Origin: Lachnospiraceae bacterium
Lineage (GTDB): Bacteria > Bacillota > Clostridia > Lachnospirales > Lachnospiraceae
Direction: 5' to 3'
DNA: 59,854 bases
Assembly: GCA_900769175.1 (NCBI GenBank)
Contig: CAAGFP010000224.1
Span: forward strand, 1 to 59,854
A program made the translations under genes and the position numbers. Below the pieces are notes generated by a model. The model worked only from the letters and a program-made list of their open reading frames with translations, did no database searches and was not told the DNA's origin. Shown one piece after another: positions 59,107 to 59,854 of this stretch; positions within the stretch are counted from its first letter, which is position 1; every line of letters begins with the position of its first letter.

Positions 59107-59854
59107 TTACCAATCAGGATTCCGGCTTGAATCAATTCCGGATTCCGCTTTCTTCTCATAAATTCTTTTTTCTCGATTCGTCTTTCTTTTTTTCAGACTT
59201 ATAAGAATAATGACTGCATCTATTATAACATAAGGAATCAATAAAAACATCCAAATTGTAAGCGTATTACCGTTAAAATATTCTTTTACCGCTTCTTCAT
59301 TTACAAAAAATTTTAAAATACAAGGCGTTGCATTATTAATTGCATGCATAAAGGTTGCCGGCCAGATGGACTGCGTTTTCACCGTAACAAAGGTCAGCAT
59401 GATTCCGATCAGGGTGCATAATACACACATGAATAGAATACCCAGATACGGGAATCCGGCATATTCCGTTCCGAAATTATGACCGCAACAGGTCAGGGGT
59501 GCATGCCACAAGCCCCAGATAATTCCGCCTACGATGATGGCTTTGGGCAGACCGATTAACCGGATAAGTTTCGGCATCATATATCCTCTCCAGCCGCCTT
59601 CTTCTCCCAGTGCTCCGATTGAAAGCAGAACAGAGGTAGAAACAGCAATCAGCGGAAAAAAGAAAACTATTTCTTTTTTAACACCCAGAACCTGATAATA
59701 TAGCGGGTCGAATGCGTTTGGTACAATCAGTATTTCAAACAGATATGACGCTTCATAATAAATCCAAGGAATCAGTATTGCAAAAAGATAATAGATCCAC
59801 TTTTTATTCTTAAAACTGATTCCAAGCATCAGCGAGTCATCCCCGGTCATTGCA
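59107..59854 (-). CDS. CPBP intramembrane metalloprotease (N-terminus cut by the window)
   Basis: At least 247 residues; the frame is open to the window end and the family usually has one or more helices before the LGISFKNKKW segment seen here, so the true start is probably outside. Motifs in order: GEEGGWRGYM (EExxR), GLWHAPLTCCGHN (first His), LGILFMCVLCTLIG and TFMHAINNATP (second His and Asn). The Cys pair next to the first His is unusual. CPBP proteases cut within membranes; some protect against bacteriocins. C-terminal tail is basic and soluble. Confidence 0.85.
   Translation of the reverse strand, partial: AMTGDDSLMLGISFKNKKWIYYLFAILIPWIYYEASYLFEILIVPNAFDPLYYQVLGVKKEIVFFFPLIAVSTSVLLSIGALGEEGGWRGYMMPKLIRLIGLPKAIIVGGIIWGLWHAPLTCCGHNFGTEYAGFPYLGILFMCVLCTLIGIMLTFVTVKTQSIWPATFMHAINNATPCILKFFVNEEAVKEYFNGNTLTIWMFLLIPYVIIDAVIILISLKKRKTNREKRIYEKKAESGIDSSRNPDW

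Overview
The window is a gene-dense, low-GC chromosomal segment of a Gram-positive anaerobe of the class Clostridia, most likely family Lachnospiraceae. The evidence is an archaellum-free, outer-membrane-free gene set; strong AGGAGG-type ribosome sites; the gene order tig-clpP-clpX-lon-engB; a dgt-dnaG-rpoD-trmK-nif3 cluster; DUF4364 and DUF4250 proteins that are typical of Clostridia; an indolepyruvate:ferredoxin oxidoreductase; and dipicolinate synthase genes, which imply an endospore-forming lineage. Nearly everything lies on the minus strand. Only the block 22.0-26.5 kb (TetR regulator, malic enzyme, DUF4364 protein, asparagine-synthetase-like protein) runs on the plus strand. No prophage, IS element, CRISPR array or rRNA was seen, so this is mainly core genome with a few lineage-specific islands.

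Layout (minus strand unless stated). 0-2.1 kb: iorB (partial) and iorA. 2.3-2.6 kb: RNase P RNA. 2.7-9.9 kb: a nucleoside-kinase-like protein, Nif3-like protein, TrmK, RpoD, DnaG (with a frameshift in an A7 run) and a dGTPase-like HD protein. 10.0-12.0 kb: a LytTR response regulator and GHKL kinase pair. 12.1-21.8 kb: a contiguous acyl-chain biosynthesis cluster read in the order patatin-like lipase, PlsC-like acyltransferase, ACP, a fused double ketosynthase whose second half has lost its catalytic residues, FabG, FabZ, FabD, AccD, AccA, a flavodoxin-like oxidoreductase and an acyl-ACP thioesterase, with a divergent TetR gene at its head. It lacks AccB, AccC, FabH and an enoyl reductase.

22.7-26.5 kb (+): malic enzyme, DUF4364 protein and an AsnB-like protein whose glutaminase half is catalytically dead. 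26.5-28.0 kb: dpaB and dpaA (dipicolinate synthase). 28.0-34.2 kb: the protein-quality-control operon tig, clpP, clpX, lon, engB, closed by a strong terminator that overlaps the end of engB and sits directly in front of dpaA. 34.3 kb: DJ-1/PfpI protein. 35.0-42.8 kb: a mosaic transport locus with a membrane/coiled-coil protein, two sugar-type ABC permeases, an HlyD-like adaptor, a MacB/FtsX-periplasmic-core-like protein and a very large solute-binding lipoprotein, but no ATPase. 43.0-47.6 kb: a hybrid histidine kinase with HPt domain overlapping a response-regulator diguanylate cyclase. 47.8 kb: tRNA-Arg(ACG).

48.0-59.9 kb: CapA-like protein, RarA, a RACo/DUF4445-like ASKHA protein overlapping a 57-residue DUF4250 gene, ClpB, an iron-sulfur flavoprotein, a BlaI-type repressor, a polysaccharide deacetylase, a three-gene envelope group (lipoprotein, small membrane protein, DUF4097-like protein) and a CPBP protease running off the window. 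Two places (about 2.2 kb and 55.5 kb) carry a shared GC-rich motif next to perfect hairpins, a probable dispersed repeat family.

The most noteworthy items are the ketosynthase/chain-length-factor-like fusion and its cluster, the dnaG frameshift, the glutaminase-dead AsnB-like protein, the ATPase-less transport mosaic and the hairpin repeat family. All functional statements are from reading the sequence; no database search was possible.
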